A stretch of 15,389 nt of DNA from Serpentinimonas sp. (GCA_025458665.1 JALOSG010000042.1:1-15389), one strand, 5' to 3'. Counted from the first letter of the stretch, positions 7,205-15,345 are shown. Made by a program: numbers and translations. The notes: a model not told the origin generated them from the sequence alone.

Positions 7205-8100
7205 CCACGCCATCCTCCCCCACGCGGCGGCGCTGCCTGGGCGCTGCAGGTGCCGCGCTGGCCAGCGTCTGGCTGCCTGCAGCCCGGGTGCAGGCAGCAG
7301 CCCCTGCGCAGCCGCTGCCCCGTCTGGTCACGGTGGGCGGCGGTATCACCGAGGTGGTCTATGCCCTGCAGGCCCAGGACCAGCTGGTGGGCACCGACAC
7401 CACCAGCCTCTACCCCGAAGCGGCGCAGCTCACCCCGAAGGTGGGCTACCTGCGCCAACTCTCTGCAGAAGGGCTGCTGGCCCTGCGGCCTCAGGCTGTG
7501 ATTGCTCCCAGCGATGCGGGCCCACCGGTGGTGCTGGACCAGTTGCGCTCGGCGGGTGTGCAGCTTGAACTGGTGCCCTCCACCCACGACTGGACAGAGG
7601 TGCAACGCAAAGTCGCGGCGGTGGGCAGGGCCTCACACCGCGCAGGCGCGGCCCTTGCGTTGCAGGCGCGCTTGGACCAAGACTGGGCAGAAACACAAAA
7701 CCGCGTGCGGCGGCACAGCACAGCGGCACCGCGCGCGCTGTTCGTCATGGCACACAGTGGCAGCGCGACCGTCTCGGGCCAGCAAACAGCCGCCCACGCC
7801 ATGCTCACGCTGGCCGGGGCGCGCAACGCCCTCACCAGCTTCAATGGTTACCGGCCGATGACGGCCGAGGCCATGGCCGCCGCAGCCCCCGATGTGATCG
7901 TGACCACCCGCCAGAGCCTGGACGCCACCGGCGGTGAAGCGGCCTTCTGGCAGCGGCCCGAGCTGGCACTTACGCCCGCCTGGCGCCGCCGCTCGGAAGC
8001 GAACACCCTGGTGGTACTGGATGCCCTGGAGTTGCTCGGCTTTGGCCCCCGACTGCCCCAGGTGGTGTGGCACCTGCACCAGCAGCTGGTCCGCACATGA
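7201..8100 (+). CDS. hmuT: Periplasmic heme-binding protein of the heme ABC transporter
   Basis: This 299-residue protein is a class III (helical backbone) periplasmic binding protein of the heme type. The N-terminus has SPTRRRCLGAAG followed by a hydrophobic run and a VQA-AA cleavage region near residue 32. The Arg pair could mark Tat export, though a Cys stands where Phe is usual; Sec export is the alternative. After cleavage come LPRLVTVGGGITEVVYAL, then GTDTTSLYP, LTPKVGYLRQLSAEGLLALRP and VIAPSDAGPP, all family blocks. Tyr71 in SLYP matches the Tyr heme ligand of ShuT and PhuT. The protein takes heme from HmuR and delivers it to HmuU/HmuV. Its ATG overlaps the hmuS stop as ATGA, and its own stop overlaps the hmuU ATG in the same way, pointing to coupled translation. 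Confidence 0.94.
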   Translation: MTTPSSPTRRRCLGAAGAALASVWLPAARVQAAAPAQPLPRLVTVGGGITEVVYALQAQDQLVGTDTTSLYPEAAQLTPKVGYLRQLSAEGLLALRPQAVIAPSDAGPPVVLDQLRSAGVQLELVPSTHDWTEVQRKVAAVGRASHRAGAALALQARLDQDWAETQNRVRRHSTAAPRALFVMAHSGSATVSGQQTAAHAMLTLAGARNALTSFNGYRPMTAEAMAAAAPDVIVTTRQSLDATGGEAAFWQRPELALTPAWRRRSEANTLVVLDALELLGFGPRLPQVVWHLHQQLVRT

Positions 8101-9185
8101 ACACACTGACGCGCCACACAGGGCTGCTGGCGGCCTACCGCCGGCCCACCGCTGCACGCGGCCCGCTGGTGCTGTGGGCGCTGGCGGCCGCACTGGCACT
8201 CAGCCTGCTCTGGTCGGCAGGCCAGGGCGCCTATGGCCTGCCGCTGTCGCAATTGCCTGGCTTGCTCGCCGGTGCACTCTCCAGCCTGCCTGGCGAACCC
8301 AGCAGCGCCGAACTGGTGTTCTTCCACATCCGCCTGCCCCGCCTGGTGCTGGCGGTGGCAGCCGGCGCTGCCCTGGGGCTGGCAGGCGCTCTCATGCAGG
8401 GCCTGTTCCGCAACCCTCTGGCCGATCCGGGGCTCATCGGCGTCAGCAGTGGCGCCGCGCTCGCCGCCGGCGTCACCATCGTGCTGGGGGCAGCGTGGTT
8501 CCCGGACTGGCCGCGTGCGCTGGGCAGCTGGACGCTGGTACTCATGGCCTTTGGCGGCGGGCTGGCTGTCACAGCATTGATCCATGCGCTGGCCCAGTCG
8601 GACGGAGGTACCCGCGTGGGGCTCATGCTGCTGGCGGGGGTGGCCATCAACGCGCTGGCGGGGGCCGGTTTGGGTTTGCTGAGCTTCCTGGCCACCGACG
8701 AGCAATTGCGCAACCTGCAGTTCTGGCTGCTGGGCAGCCTGGGCGGGGCGCGCTGGAGCGCCGTGCTGCTGGTCTGCGCGGTGGCTGCGCTGGCGCTGCT
8801 GGCCGGGCTGCGGCAGGCACGCGCCCTCAACGCACTGGCGCTGGGTGAGGCGCAGGCCACCATGCTGGGGGTGCGGGTGGAAGCGTTGAACCGGCAGGCC
8901 GTGCTGGTCACGGCGCTGGCCGTAGGGGCGGTCACGGCCACCACCGGCATCATCGGCTTCATCGGGCTGGTGGCTCCGCACATGGTGCGGCTGCTGGCTG
9001 GGCCCGACCACCGCTGGGTATTGCCCGGCTCGGCGCTGCTGGGCGCCGTGCTGGTGCTGCTGGCCGATGCCTTGGCGCGCACCCTGCTGGCGCCCGCCGA
9101 ACTGCCGCTGGGCGTCATCACCGCACTGATCGGGGTGCCGTTCTTCCTGGCCCTGCTGCGCAGCGCACACGGGAGGTCGCTGTGA
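8097..9185 (+). CDS. hmuU: Heme ABC transporter permease (FecCD family)
   Basis: This 362-residue integral inner-membrane protein of the FecCD/BtuC family forms the homodimeric channel of the heme importer. About nine to ten hydrophobic segments are visible. Family blocks are RLPRLVLAVAAGAALGLAGA (N-terminal third), MQGLFRNPLADPGLIGVSSGA, the central LLAGVAINALAGAG, LRNLQFWLLGSLGGA, and near the C-terminus TGIIGFIGLVAPHMVRLLAGPDHR and ELPLGVITALIGVPFFLALL. The cytoplasmic loop around GEAQATMLGV is the expected contact with the ATPase HmuV. The ATG at 8097 overlaps the hmuT stop by four bases; no strong ribosome site precedes it, so translation probably depends on coupling. A frame extension upstream lies inside hmuT and is not used. 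The stop overlaps the GTG of hmuV. Confidence 0.95.
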   Translation: MNTLTRHTGLLAAYRRPTAARGPLVLWALAAALALSLLWSAGQGAYGLPLSQLPGLLAGALSSLPGEPSSAELVFFHIRLPRLVLAVAAGAALGLAGALMQGLFRNPLADPGLIGVSSGAALAAGVTIVLGAAWFPDWPRALGSWTLVLMAFGGGLAVTALIHALAQSDGGTRVGLMLLAGVAINALAGAGLGLLSFLATDEQLRNLQFWLLGSLGGARWSAVLLVCAVAALALLAGLRQARALNALALGEAQATMLGVRVEALNRQAVLVTALAVGAVTATTGIIGFIGLVAPHMVRLLAGPDHRWVLPGSALLGAVLVLLADALARTLLAPAELPLGVITALIGVPFFLALLRSAHGRSL

Positions 9186-10072
9186 GCGCCCGGCCCGACC
9201 TGGCCACGCCGCCCACACCAGCCAAACCAGCCACACCGCTGGGCGGGCTGCACGCCAAGGGGTTACACCTGGCGTACGGCGCACAGCCGGTGCTCAGCAA
9301 CGTGGACTTCCTCATGCAGCCTGGCCAGCTGGGTGTCATTCTGGGCCCCAACGGGGCGGGCAAGTCCACGTTGCTGGGCGTGTTGGGCGGCCTGCAAGCG
9401 CCTCAGTCGGGCACAGTGGCGCTGGGCGGTCAGTATCTGACCCCACACAACACCGCCTGGCACGCCCGCCACCGCGCCTTTCTCCCACAGGACGAGACGC
9501 CCGCCTTCAACTTCACGGCCAGGGAGATTGTCGAGTTGGGGCGCTACCCGCACCGCCACCACCCACTGCCTGACGAGGCCGAGACCGTGCGCGCTGCCAT
9601 GCAGGCCACGGCGGTGGCGCACCTGGCATCGCGGCGCATACGCACACTCAGTGGCGGAGAGCGCGCACGCGTGCAGATTGCCCGCGCGCTGGCGCAGACC
9701 GCAGGCTCCGGCCTGGAGGAAACGCCAGTCCCCGCGCGCTGGTTGCTGATGGATGAGCCCACAGCCGCACTGGACCTGCAGCACCAGCACGCGGTCCTTG
9801 CCATGCTGCGCCGGGTAGCCCACCGCGAAGGCGTCGGCGTGCTGCTGGTGCTGCACGACCTGAACCTCGCGCTGCGCTACGCCGATCTGGTCTGGGTGGT
9901 AGGCTCAGGCCGGGTCCTAGCGCATGGCGTGCCCGCACAAGTGCTCACACCGGCGCTGGTGGCAGCGGTATGGCAGGTGCAGGCCCAGGCCGTGACCGAC
10001 GGCAGTGGTACCTGCCAGCTGCTCTGGCAGGGGACCATGGCCGCCTGTGCTCACGCCGAGCGCCAGCTCTGA
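9182..10072 (+). CDS. hmuV: Heme ABC transporter ATP-binding protein
   Basis: This 296-residue ATPase powers heme import through HmuU. It has Walker A GPNGAGKST (55-63), a Q-loop at LPQDE, the family block FTAREIVELGRYPH, signature LSGGE (156-160), Walker B LLMDEP with Asp191 and Glu192, and the H-loop His225 in VLHDLN. All catalytic residues are present. The insert between the signature and Walker B (AQTAGSGLEETPVPARW) is common in HmuV proteins. The GTG start at 9182 overlaps the hmuU stop as GTGA and has GGGAGG (9171-9176) five bases upstream. The first ~20 residues are Pro/Thr/Ala-rich and precede the fold. It is the last gene of the operon; its final 22 bases overlap the end of the convergent GGDEF/EAL gene, and no terminator hairpin was seen there. 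Confidence 0.95.
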   Translation: MSARPDLATPPTPAKPATPLGGLHAKGLHLAYGAQPVLSNVDFLMQPGQLGVILGPNGAGKSTLLGVLGGLQAPQSGTVALGGQYLTPHNTAWHARHRAFLPQDETPAFNFTAREIVELGRYPHRHHPLPDEAETVRAAMQATAVAHLASRRIRTLSGGERARVQIARALAQTAGSGLEETPVPARWLLMDEPTAALDLQHQHAVLAMLRRVAHREGVGVLLVLHDLNLALRYADLVWVVGSGRVLAHGVPAQVLTPALVAAVWQVQAQAVTDGSGTCQLLWQGTMAACAHAERQL

Positions 10073-12696
10073 GGGGGCTGCCAGCGCGCGGCCCACGGCA
10101 GCAGCTCGGCACCCGGCATGGGCCTGGCAATCCCGTAGCCCTGCGCCAGCTCACATCCCAGCGCGATCAGCCCCTGGCCCTGCGCCTCGGTCTCCACGCC
10201 CTCGGCCACCACCGTGCGCCCGAACGCCTGCCCCAGCAACAAGATGCCGCTGAGGATGGCCCGGTCGCCGTCGTCGTGCAGCATGTCGCGCACGAAGCTG
10301 CGGTCTATCTTCAGGACGTTCGCTGGCAACTGCTTCAGGTAAGTGAGCGAGGAATAGCCCGTGCCGAAATCGTCCAGCGCCACGCCGACGCCCAGACTAC
10401 GGCACAGGCGGATGATCTCGGCCACCTCGTCGAGGCTACCCAGAGAGCTGCTTTCCAGCAACTCCAGCACCAGCAGTTCGCGCGGCACGGTCGCATGCTC
10501 CAGCAACAGTGCCGTGAGGCGAGGCACGAAACTCGGCTGCAGGAAATGGGCGCCGGCAATGTTCACGCACATCTTGATGCGCAGGCCCGCGGCGAGCCAT
10601 CGGGTCAACTGCTTCAATGCGGCGCGCAGCACCCATTCCCCCAGCGTGGTACAGAGTTCCTGGCCCTGCGCGTAGGCCAGGAATTCACCGGGCAGCAGCA
10701 GGCCGCGCTCGGGATGTTGCCAGCGCAGCAAAGCCTCGCAACCCACTACCTCGCCAGTGCGCAAATGCACCTGCGGCTGGTAGTGCAGCACCAGTTCGCC
10801 AGCGGTCAGGGCCTGGGCCAGGCGGGCTTCATTCTCATGCTGAAGGCGGGCCAGGCGGTCCAGCTGGGTATCGAACAGGGCACAGCGGTTCTTGCCGCCC
10901 AGCTTGGCCTGGTACATGGCCTGGTCGGCCTGGCGCAGCAGCGTATCGGCATCGGCAGCGTCGGCGGCTCCCCCGAAGGCCACACCCATGCTGGCTGTGC
11001 ACACCAGCCGGTGTCCCTGCACCTCCATCGCTTGCGCAATGGCAGCCTGCATGCGTTCCAGCAGCGGCAGTGCAGCGCCTTCGTGGGGCAGGTCCACCAG
11101 CACTGCCACGAATTCGTCACCGCCCAGCCGGGCCAGCGTGTCCACGCCCCGCATGACCGCCTGCATGTTGGCCGTGACACGCTTGAGCAGATCATCCCCC
11201 ACCGCGTGCCCGTAGGTGTCGTTCACTTCTTTGAATCGGTCCAGGTCGATATAGGCCACCGCCACCCGCTCCTGCGAGCGCTGAGACCGCAGCAGTGCCT
11301 GCATCAACCGGTCGCGCAGGAGGCTGCGGTTGGGCAGCCCTGTCAGCGCGTCGTGCGTAGCCATGAAGTGCAGTTCTGCCTCGTGGGCCTTCTGCAGGGA
11401 AATATCGGCGTACAACGCCACCACCCGCTGTGGCCTGCCACTGTCGGGCTCCAGCAGGGCACTGAGCGTGGCCAGCGCAGGAAACGTACTACCGTCGGCA
11501 CGCAGCAGCAGGCATTCACCGCTCCACGCGCCTGCTTCCTGCAATTCGCTCCACTGCGTGGCCCACAGGGACTCTGCGTGGCCGCCTTGTTGCAATCGGT
11601 CTATGAAAGTGCCCAGCAGGGCTTCCCGCGGGTGGCCAGTGGCAGCGCACACGGCAGGGTTCACCTCCACGATCAGGCCATGGTGGTCTATCACCACAAT
11701 GCCTTCGCGCGCGTTCTCTATCACCCGGGCGGCCAGTTGCAGGCTGGCCTGGGCTGCTTTCTGCGCCGTCAGATCGATGTCGACGCAATACATCTCCACT
11801 TCACCCTCGGGCGTGCGGCGCAAGAGGTGGCTGGAGAATACATCCACCGCGCTGCCGTCCTTGCGCCGCAGTGTGATTTCACCGGCCGGGATTTCCACGC
11901 CGCCGTGCAACCAGTCACGGTGAGCCTGCACCACATAGTCGCGCATGGGGGCGGGAATGATGAGGTCCTCCAGCAACCGGCCTTCGGCCTCCTCGGCGGT
12001 GTAGCCGTACAAGTCTTCACTGGCCTGGTTCCAGAACACCACCCGCCGGGACTCGTCGTAACCCTGTACCGCAATCTGCGGCGTGCGGTCGAACAGGTCC
12101 CGCATGCGGTGCTCGCTGGCACGCAGCGCCAGTTCGGCACGGCGGCGGATGAGCGAGTTGCGGATCCCATCAACCGCCAGTTCGAGCAGCGCATGGTCCT
12201 CAGGGGTCCAGCGGCGTTGCCGGTGCACCGCGTCAAAGCCCACGAAGCCCATCAAGCGCTGCCGGTACTGCAAGGGCGCCACCAGGAGAGACTGGATCCC
12301 CTGCGCCAGCAGCATTTCCCGTTCGTAGGCCAGTGGAGTGACCATGTGCGCCACGTCCGGAACATCCAGCAGCTGGCCAGCCTTCATGGCGGCGCCAAAC
12401 GCCGACTCGGGCACGAACTCCAGCTGCTGCAACGCCTCCTTCTGCGGCGAAATGCTCGCCGCGCACCACTCGTGGCTGTTGTAAACGTGGATGTCATCGT
12501 CCCGGAACTGGAACACGTAGGCGCGGTCGGCGCCCACGAACTCCCCCAGCTGGGCCAGCGCAGACTCTATGGCAGCGTCCAGCGCATCGCCGTCTGCCAC
12601 CAGCAGCTGGCGCGACATGCGCGCCACAGTCTGCTCCAGCGCAATCCGCCGCTGGAGCGCATCCCAGGCGCCGCTGCTCAAAGATCCATCGTCCAT
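10051..12696 (-). CDS. GAF-PAS-PAS-GGDEF-EAL protein (putative diguanylate cyclase/c-di-GMP phosphodiesterase)
   Basis: This 881-residue protein has, in order, a GAF domain (about 25-185), PAS (about 195-320), a second PAS (about 322-440), GGDEF (about 440-610) and EAL (about 625-870). The cyclase motif GGDEF (525-529) is intact and is preceded by RGVD (516-519), the RxxD inhibitory site at the proper five-residue spacing, so product feedback is expected. The EAL motif (654-656), DDFGTGYSS (775-783) and VVAEGVETE are intact, so phosphodiesterase activity is also plausible; which activity dominates is unknown. The loop usually written NxSARQF is NIAGAHF here, a departure from consensus. No membrane segment is seen, so the protein should be cytosolic with sensing by GAF/PAS. 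It lies 62 bases downstream of the chemoreceptor gene; a TTGACG at 12751-12746 could be a -35, but no convincing -10 accompanies it. Confidence 0.93.
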   Translation of the reverse strand: MDDGSLSSGAWDALQRRIALEQTVARMSRQLLVADGDALDAAIESALAQLGEFVGADRAYVFQFRDDDIHVYNSHEWCAASISPQKEALQQLEFVPESAFGAAMKAGQLLDVPDVAHMVTPLAYEREMLLAQGIQSLLVAPLQYRQRLMGFVGFDAVHRQRRWTPEDHALLELAVDGIRNSLIRRRAELALRASEHRMRDLFDRTPQIAVQGYDESRRVVFWNQASEDLYGYTAEEAEGRLLEDLIIPAPMRDYVVQAHRDWLHGGVEIPAGEITLRRKDGSAVDVFSSHLLRRTPEGEVEMYCVDIDLTAQKAAQASLQLAARVIENAREGIVVIDHHGLIVEVNPAVCAATGHPREALLGTFIDRLQQGGHAESLWATQWSELQEAGAWSGECLLLRADGSTFPALATLSALLEPDSGRPQRVVALYADISLQKAHEAELHFMATHDALTGLPNRSLLRDRLMQALLRSQRSQERVAVAYIDLDRFKEVNDTYGHAVGDDLLKRVTANMQAVMRGVDTLARLGGDEFVAVLVDLPHEGAALPLLERMQAAIAQAMEVQGHRLVCTASMGVAFGGAADAADADTLLRQADQAMYQAKLGGKNRCALFDTQLDRLARLQHENEARLAQALTAGELVLHYQPQVHLRTGEVVGCEALLRWQHPERGLLLPGEFLAYAQGQELCTTLGEWVLRAALKQLTRWLAAGLRIKMCVNIAGAHFLQPSFVPRLTALLLEHATVPRELLVLELLESSSLGSLDEVAEIIRLCRSLGVGVALDDFGTGYSSLTYLKQLPANVLKIDRSFVRDMLHDDGDRAILSGILLLGQAFGRTVVAEGVETEAQGQGLIALGCELAQGYGIARPMPGAELLPWAARWQPPQSWRSA

Positions 12697-12758
12697 GGCT
12701 TAGTCCAAGTCTGATGGTTCGAAGGTAACCGGCACGGGCTGCCAGCGTCAACCGCAGC

Positions 12759-14378
12759 TCAGTGGGCCGTCAGGCGGGGCACGCCGGCGCCCCGCTCTCC
12801 CACATTGAAGGCCCCCACCGCCACACCCAGCGCCCGCGCCTGCTCGCTCATGCTCTCGGCAGCCGCCTGACTCTGCTCCACCAGCGCCGCGTTCTGCTGC
12901 GTCATCTGGTCGAGCTGGCTCACTGCCACATTGACCTGCGATATCCCGTCGCTCTGCTCCGACGTGGCCGCCGTGATCTCCCCGATGATGTCGCTCACCC
13001 GCTGCACGCTCTGCACAATCTCCTGCATCGTGCCCCCGGCCGTGTTCACCAGCGTTGTGCCCCCGCGCACCTTCTCCACGCTCGTGTCTATCAGCGCCTT
13101 GATCTCCTTGGCCGCCTGCGCGCTCCTCTGCGCCAGCGTGCGCACCTCGCCGGCCACCACCGCAAAGCCCCGCCCCTGCTCCCCGGCGCGTGCGGCTTCT
13201 ACGGCGGCATTCAGGGCCAGGATGTTGGTCTGGAAAGCAATGCCGTCGATCACGCCAATGATGTCGGCTATTTTTTGGCTGCTCTGGTTGATCTCTGCCA
13301 TGGTGACCACCACCTGCTGCACCACCTCGCCGCCCTGGGCGGCCACGGCAGCGGCGTTGCTGGCCAGCTGGTTGGCCTGGCGTGCGGCATCGGCCGTCTG
13401 TTTCACGGTGGAGTTGAGCTCCTCCATGCTGCTGGCGGTTTCTTCCAGGCTGCTGGCGGCCTGTTCGGTGCGCGCGGCCAGGTCGCGGGTGCCCGCGGCC
13501 ACCTCGGCGCTGGCCACCTGGATGCTGTCGGTACTCTGGTGCACCTGGCCTATGAGCTTGCGCAAGGACTGCTGCATCTGCCCCAGCGCCGTGAGCAGCT
13601 GGCCCAGCTCGTCCTTGCCTCCGGCCGGCACCGCCGACACCAGATCGCCCTGCGCAATGCGCTGCGCAATGCCCACCGATGCCGCCACTGGCCGCGACAC
13701 GCTCAGGGGAATGAAGTAAGACAGCGCCACACCCAGCGCCAACAGCACCCCTACGCTGATGAGCAGACTCGCTCCAGCCACCTTCAGGCGGTCTTCCACC
13801 GACACTGCATCCACCGTGGCGCCGTCCACGTTGAGCACCAGGATCTGGTCACCCAACGTGAATGCCTGCTGGAACGCCGGTTGCACTTCGGCAGAGAACA
13901 GCAGCCGCACCTCGTCCCAGGTCTCTGCCTCACCCAGAGAACCGGTCAGCGTTTCGCTGATGGTGGTCAAGCCCTGCATGTACACCGCCAACGATTGCTG
14001 GTAACGCTGGTACATCTCCAACTCCTCCGCACCGAGTGCGGCCGTGTCGGCGCTGTATCCCTCCAGGCTGGCGGCATACTTGGCCTCGGCCTCCTTGTGC
14101 TGCGCCTTGAGCTTCTCCATCTCCACAGTCAGGTCGGCCACCAGCCCCAGATCGCCCGAGTTCACCATCTCGGACGCTGTCATGAAGTGCTGGCTCAACG
14201 AGCTGTTCATCAACACAATGTCCTTGATGGCGGGCATCCAGCCGGTGGCAATATCGTCGGCGGCCTGGGTGACACCCTGGTTTTGCACGATGGCCACGGC
14301 CGAGCCCACCACCGAAAACACGATCATCAGGAGAATACCCAGCGCGATGCGCAGGCGGATAGACAGGTTCACGAACAT
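12759..14378 (-). CDS. Methyl-accepting chemotaxis protein
   Basis: This 539-residue transmembrane chemoreceptor has TM1 at about 11-33 and a periplasmic helical ligand domain at about 34-199, resembling four-helix-bundle (4HB_MCP) sensors. TM2 spans about 200-225, HAMP about 226-278, and the cytoplasmic coiled-coil signalling domain reaches the C-terminus. The hairpin tip IDGIAFQTNILALNAAVEAA with ARAGEQGRGFAVVAGEVR (about 377-413) is the nearly invariant CheA/CheW contact. Candidate methylation helices carry ARTEQAASSLEETASSMEE (about 302-320). It does not end in the CheR-binding NWETF-type pentapeptide. The ligand is unknown. The ATG at 14378 was chosen because GAGGG (14390-14386) stands seven bases before it and TM1 begins just after it; the open frame continuing upstream to 14738 runs antisense-like through the XRE gene and gives no receptor-like sequence. 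A hairpin with a T run lies in the leader. Confidence 0.94.
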   Translation of the reverse strand: MFVNLSIRLRIALGILLMIVFSVVGSAVAIVQNQGVTQAADDIATGWMPAIKDIVLMNSSLSQHFMTASEMVNSGDLGLVADLTVEMEKLKAQHKEAEAKYAASLEGYSADTAALGAEELEMYQRYQQSLAVYMQGLTTISETLTGSLGEAETWDEVRLLFSAEVQPAFQQAFTLGDQILVLNVDGATVDAVSVEDRLKVAGASLLISVGVLLALGVALSYFIPLSVSRPVAASVGIAQRIAQGDLVSAVPAGGKDELGQLLTALGQMQQSLRKLIGQVHQSTDSIQVASAEVAAGTRDLAARTEQAASSLEETASSMEELNSTVKQTADAARQANQLASNAAAVAAQGGEVVQQVVVTMAEINQSSQKIADIIGVIDGIAFQTNILALNAAVEAARAGEQGRGFAVVAGEVRTLAQRSAQAAKEIKALIDTSVEKVRGGTTLVNTAGGTMQEIVQSVQRVSDIIGEITAATSEQSDGISQVNVAVSQLDQMTQQNAALVEQSQAAAESMSEQARALGVAVGAFNVGERGAGVPRLTAH

Positions 14379-14395
14379 GGGACGACCCTCGATGG

Positions 14396-14417
14396 AAAAA
14401 GGCGTCGGCCTGACGCC
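14396..14417 (-). terminator. Terminator-like hairpin in the chemoreceptor leader
   Basis: Read on the minus strand, GGCGTC (14417-14412), loop AGGCC and GACGCC (14406-14401) form a perfect 6-bp GC-rich stem followed directly by five Ts (14400-14396). It could end transcription of the upstream XRE gene. However, it is only 18 bases before the chemoreceptor ATG and touches its ribosome site (14390-14386). Any chemoreceptor promoter must therefore lie upstream of it, so the transcript would have to read through it. Confidence 0.5.
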
Positions 14418-14516
14418 AACGCGAGGTGCGAAATGTGCTACCCGCCGAGAATAATCTGACTCGAGGCCAGCGGGGTACCAATTTTTCCAGCCGATGGAAG
14501 TCCACCGCGTTGGCGT
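14413..14516 (-). repeat. Long-range inverted repeat overlapping the terminator stem (possible antiterminator)
   Basis: ACGCCAACGCG at 14413-14423 is exactly complementary to CGCGTTGGCGT at 14506-14516. With a two-base bulge the pairing extends to GTG/CAC (14428 and 14503), about 14 base pairs around a loop of some 74 bases. In a minus-strand transcript the second arm (14428-14413) includes five of the six bases of the first half of the terminator stem (14417-14412). The long stem and the terminator cannot form together, as in attenuators and riboswitches. The loop has no riboswitch class I recognise. If the promoter lies inside the loop, the first arm is not transcribed and this reading fails. 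Confidence 0.4.
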
Positions 14517-14521
14517 GGGCC

Positions 14522-15340
14522 CTAGGGCTGCCGGAAGAAGGCGTCTGTGGCGGGATCGGAGGGGAACATCAGTTCCAGGCGCAAATCTTCGGCCATGACG
14601 TCCTGGGCGGAGCCGAAGCTGCACACCATGGAGAACAGCGCCAGCAGTTGACCCTGCGCCCTCAGGCGCAGAGAGAGTACCGGAGGCAATGGCATGCCGG
14701 GATCGTGCTGGGCGGGAGCATGGCCTGTACCCAGCCATGCGCTCATCTCGCGAAACAGGTCGGCCAGTTCGCCGAGGTCAGGGCGTGCGTCCCGCTCCTG
14801 CCGGAGCCGGGCCAACAACTCCTGGGCTGTACCGGGCCAGTCTTCAATATGCGGCTGCAAACCTTTGGGATGAAAGGTCAGACGCATCAGGTTGTGTCGC
14901 CCAGTGGAATCCACCGTGGCCCACACTTGCTCGGGCGGGCCTAAGGCGGCCAGCAATCGCCCAAAGGCGGCATTGTGCAGCACCACATCCCATTGGCGGT
15001 TCACCACCATGGCGGGCAAGGGCTCGTGGTGGGTCAGCACCCCGATCAAGGCATCGCGGACCGCACGCATACCCGCGTCCTCCAGGTCCCGCCTGGGGTA
15101 CAGCGGTGCAAACCCTGCCGCCAGCAGAGCCTGATTGCGCGCCTGCAAGGGCAGGTTCAAGGCCTGCGACAACTGCAACACCATGGCGCGGCTCGGGCTG
15201 GAACGACCAGACTCCAGAAAACTCAGGTGGCGCTGCGATATGTTGCTGCGCGAGGCCAGTTCCAGCTGGGAATAGCGGCGCTCCGTGCGCCAGCGCCTGA
15301 GGAACACCGCGAAAGAATGCGGAAACACGGTTTGGGCCAT
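14522..15340 (-). CDS. XRE-family transcriptional regulator with MmyB-like C-terminal domain
   Basis: This 272-residue one-component regulator has an N-terminal helix-turn-helix at about residues 9-65 (FLRRWRTERRYSQLELASRS, then ISQRHLSFLESGRSSPSRAM). Its C-terminal PAS-like MmyB domain, starting at about residue 85, shows PLPAMVVNRQWDVVLHNAAF and LMRLTFHPKGLQPHIEDWP. This pairing is common in actinobacterial and proteobacterial regulators that often control a neighbouring short-chain dehydrogenase or similar enzyme; the gene divergent to this one lies outside the window, so no target can be named. The ATG at 15340 is preferred over the in-frame ATG at 15373 because AGAGG (15352-15348) lies seven bases before it and the shorter product begins like family members (MAQTVFPHSFAVFLRRW). 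A perfect palindrome overlaps that ribosome site. The chemoreceptor gene follows 143 bases downstream in the same direction. Confidence 0.9.
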   Translation of the reverse strand: MAQTVFPHSFAVFLRRWRTERRYSQLELASRSNISQRHLSFLESGRSSPSRAMVLQLSQALNLPLQARNQALLAAGFAPLYPRRDLEDAGMRAVRDALIGVLTHHEPLPAMVVNRQWDVVLHNAAFGRLLAALGPPEQVWATVDSTGRHNLMRLTFHPKGLQPHIEDWPGTAQELLARLRQERDARPDLGELADLFREMSAWLGTGHAPAQHDPGMPLPPVLSLRLRAQGQLLALFSMVCSFGSAQDVMAEDLRLELMFPSDPATDAFFRQP

Positions 15341-15345
15341 TTCAA

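Noticed and set aside
9970..12714. Very long plus-strand open frame (914 codons) antisense to the GGDEF/EAL gene
   Set aside because: It is the codon-complement frame of a high-GC gene; its translation is rich in Gln, His, Arg and Leu with no recognisable domain. The minus frame carries five intact domains.
12722..12751. Sigma-70 promoter for the GGDEF/EAL gene (minus strand TTGACG)
   Set aside because: The -35 matches 5 of 6, but the best hexamer at 17-18 base spacing (TTACCT or TACCTT) matches the -10 poorly, so it was not listed as a feature.
14379..14738. N-terminal extension of the chemoreceptor frame by 120 codons
   Set aside because: The extension lies largely over the XRE gene in another frame, has no receptor-like sequence and would place TM1 far from the N-terminus. 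The ATG at 14378 has a good ribosome site.
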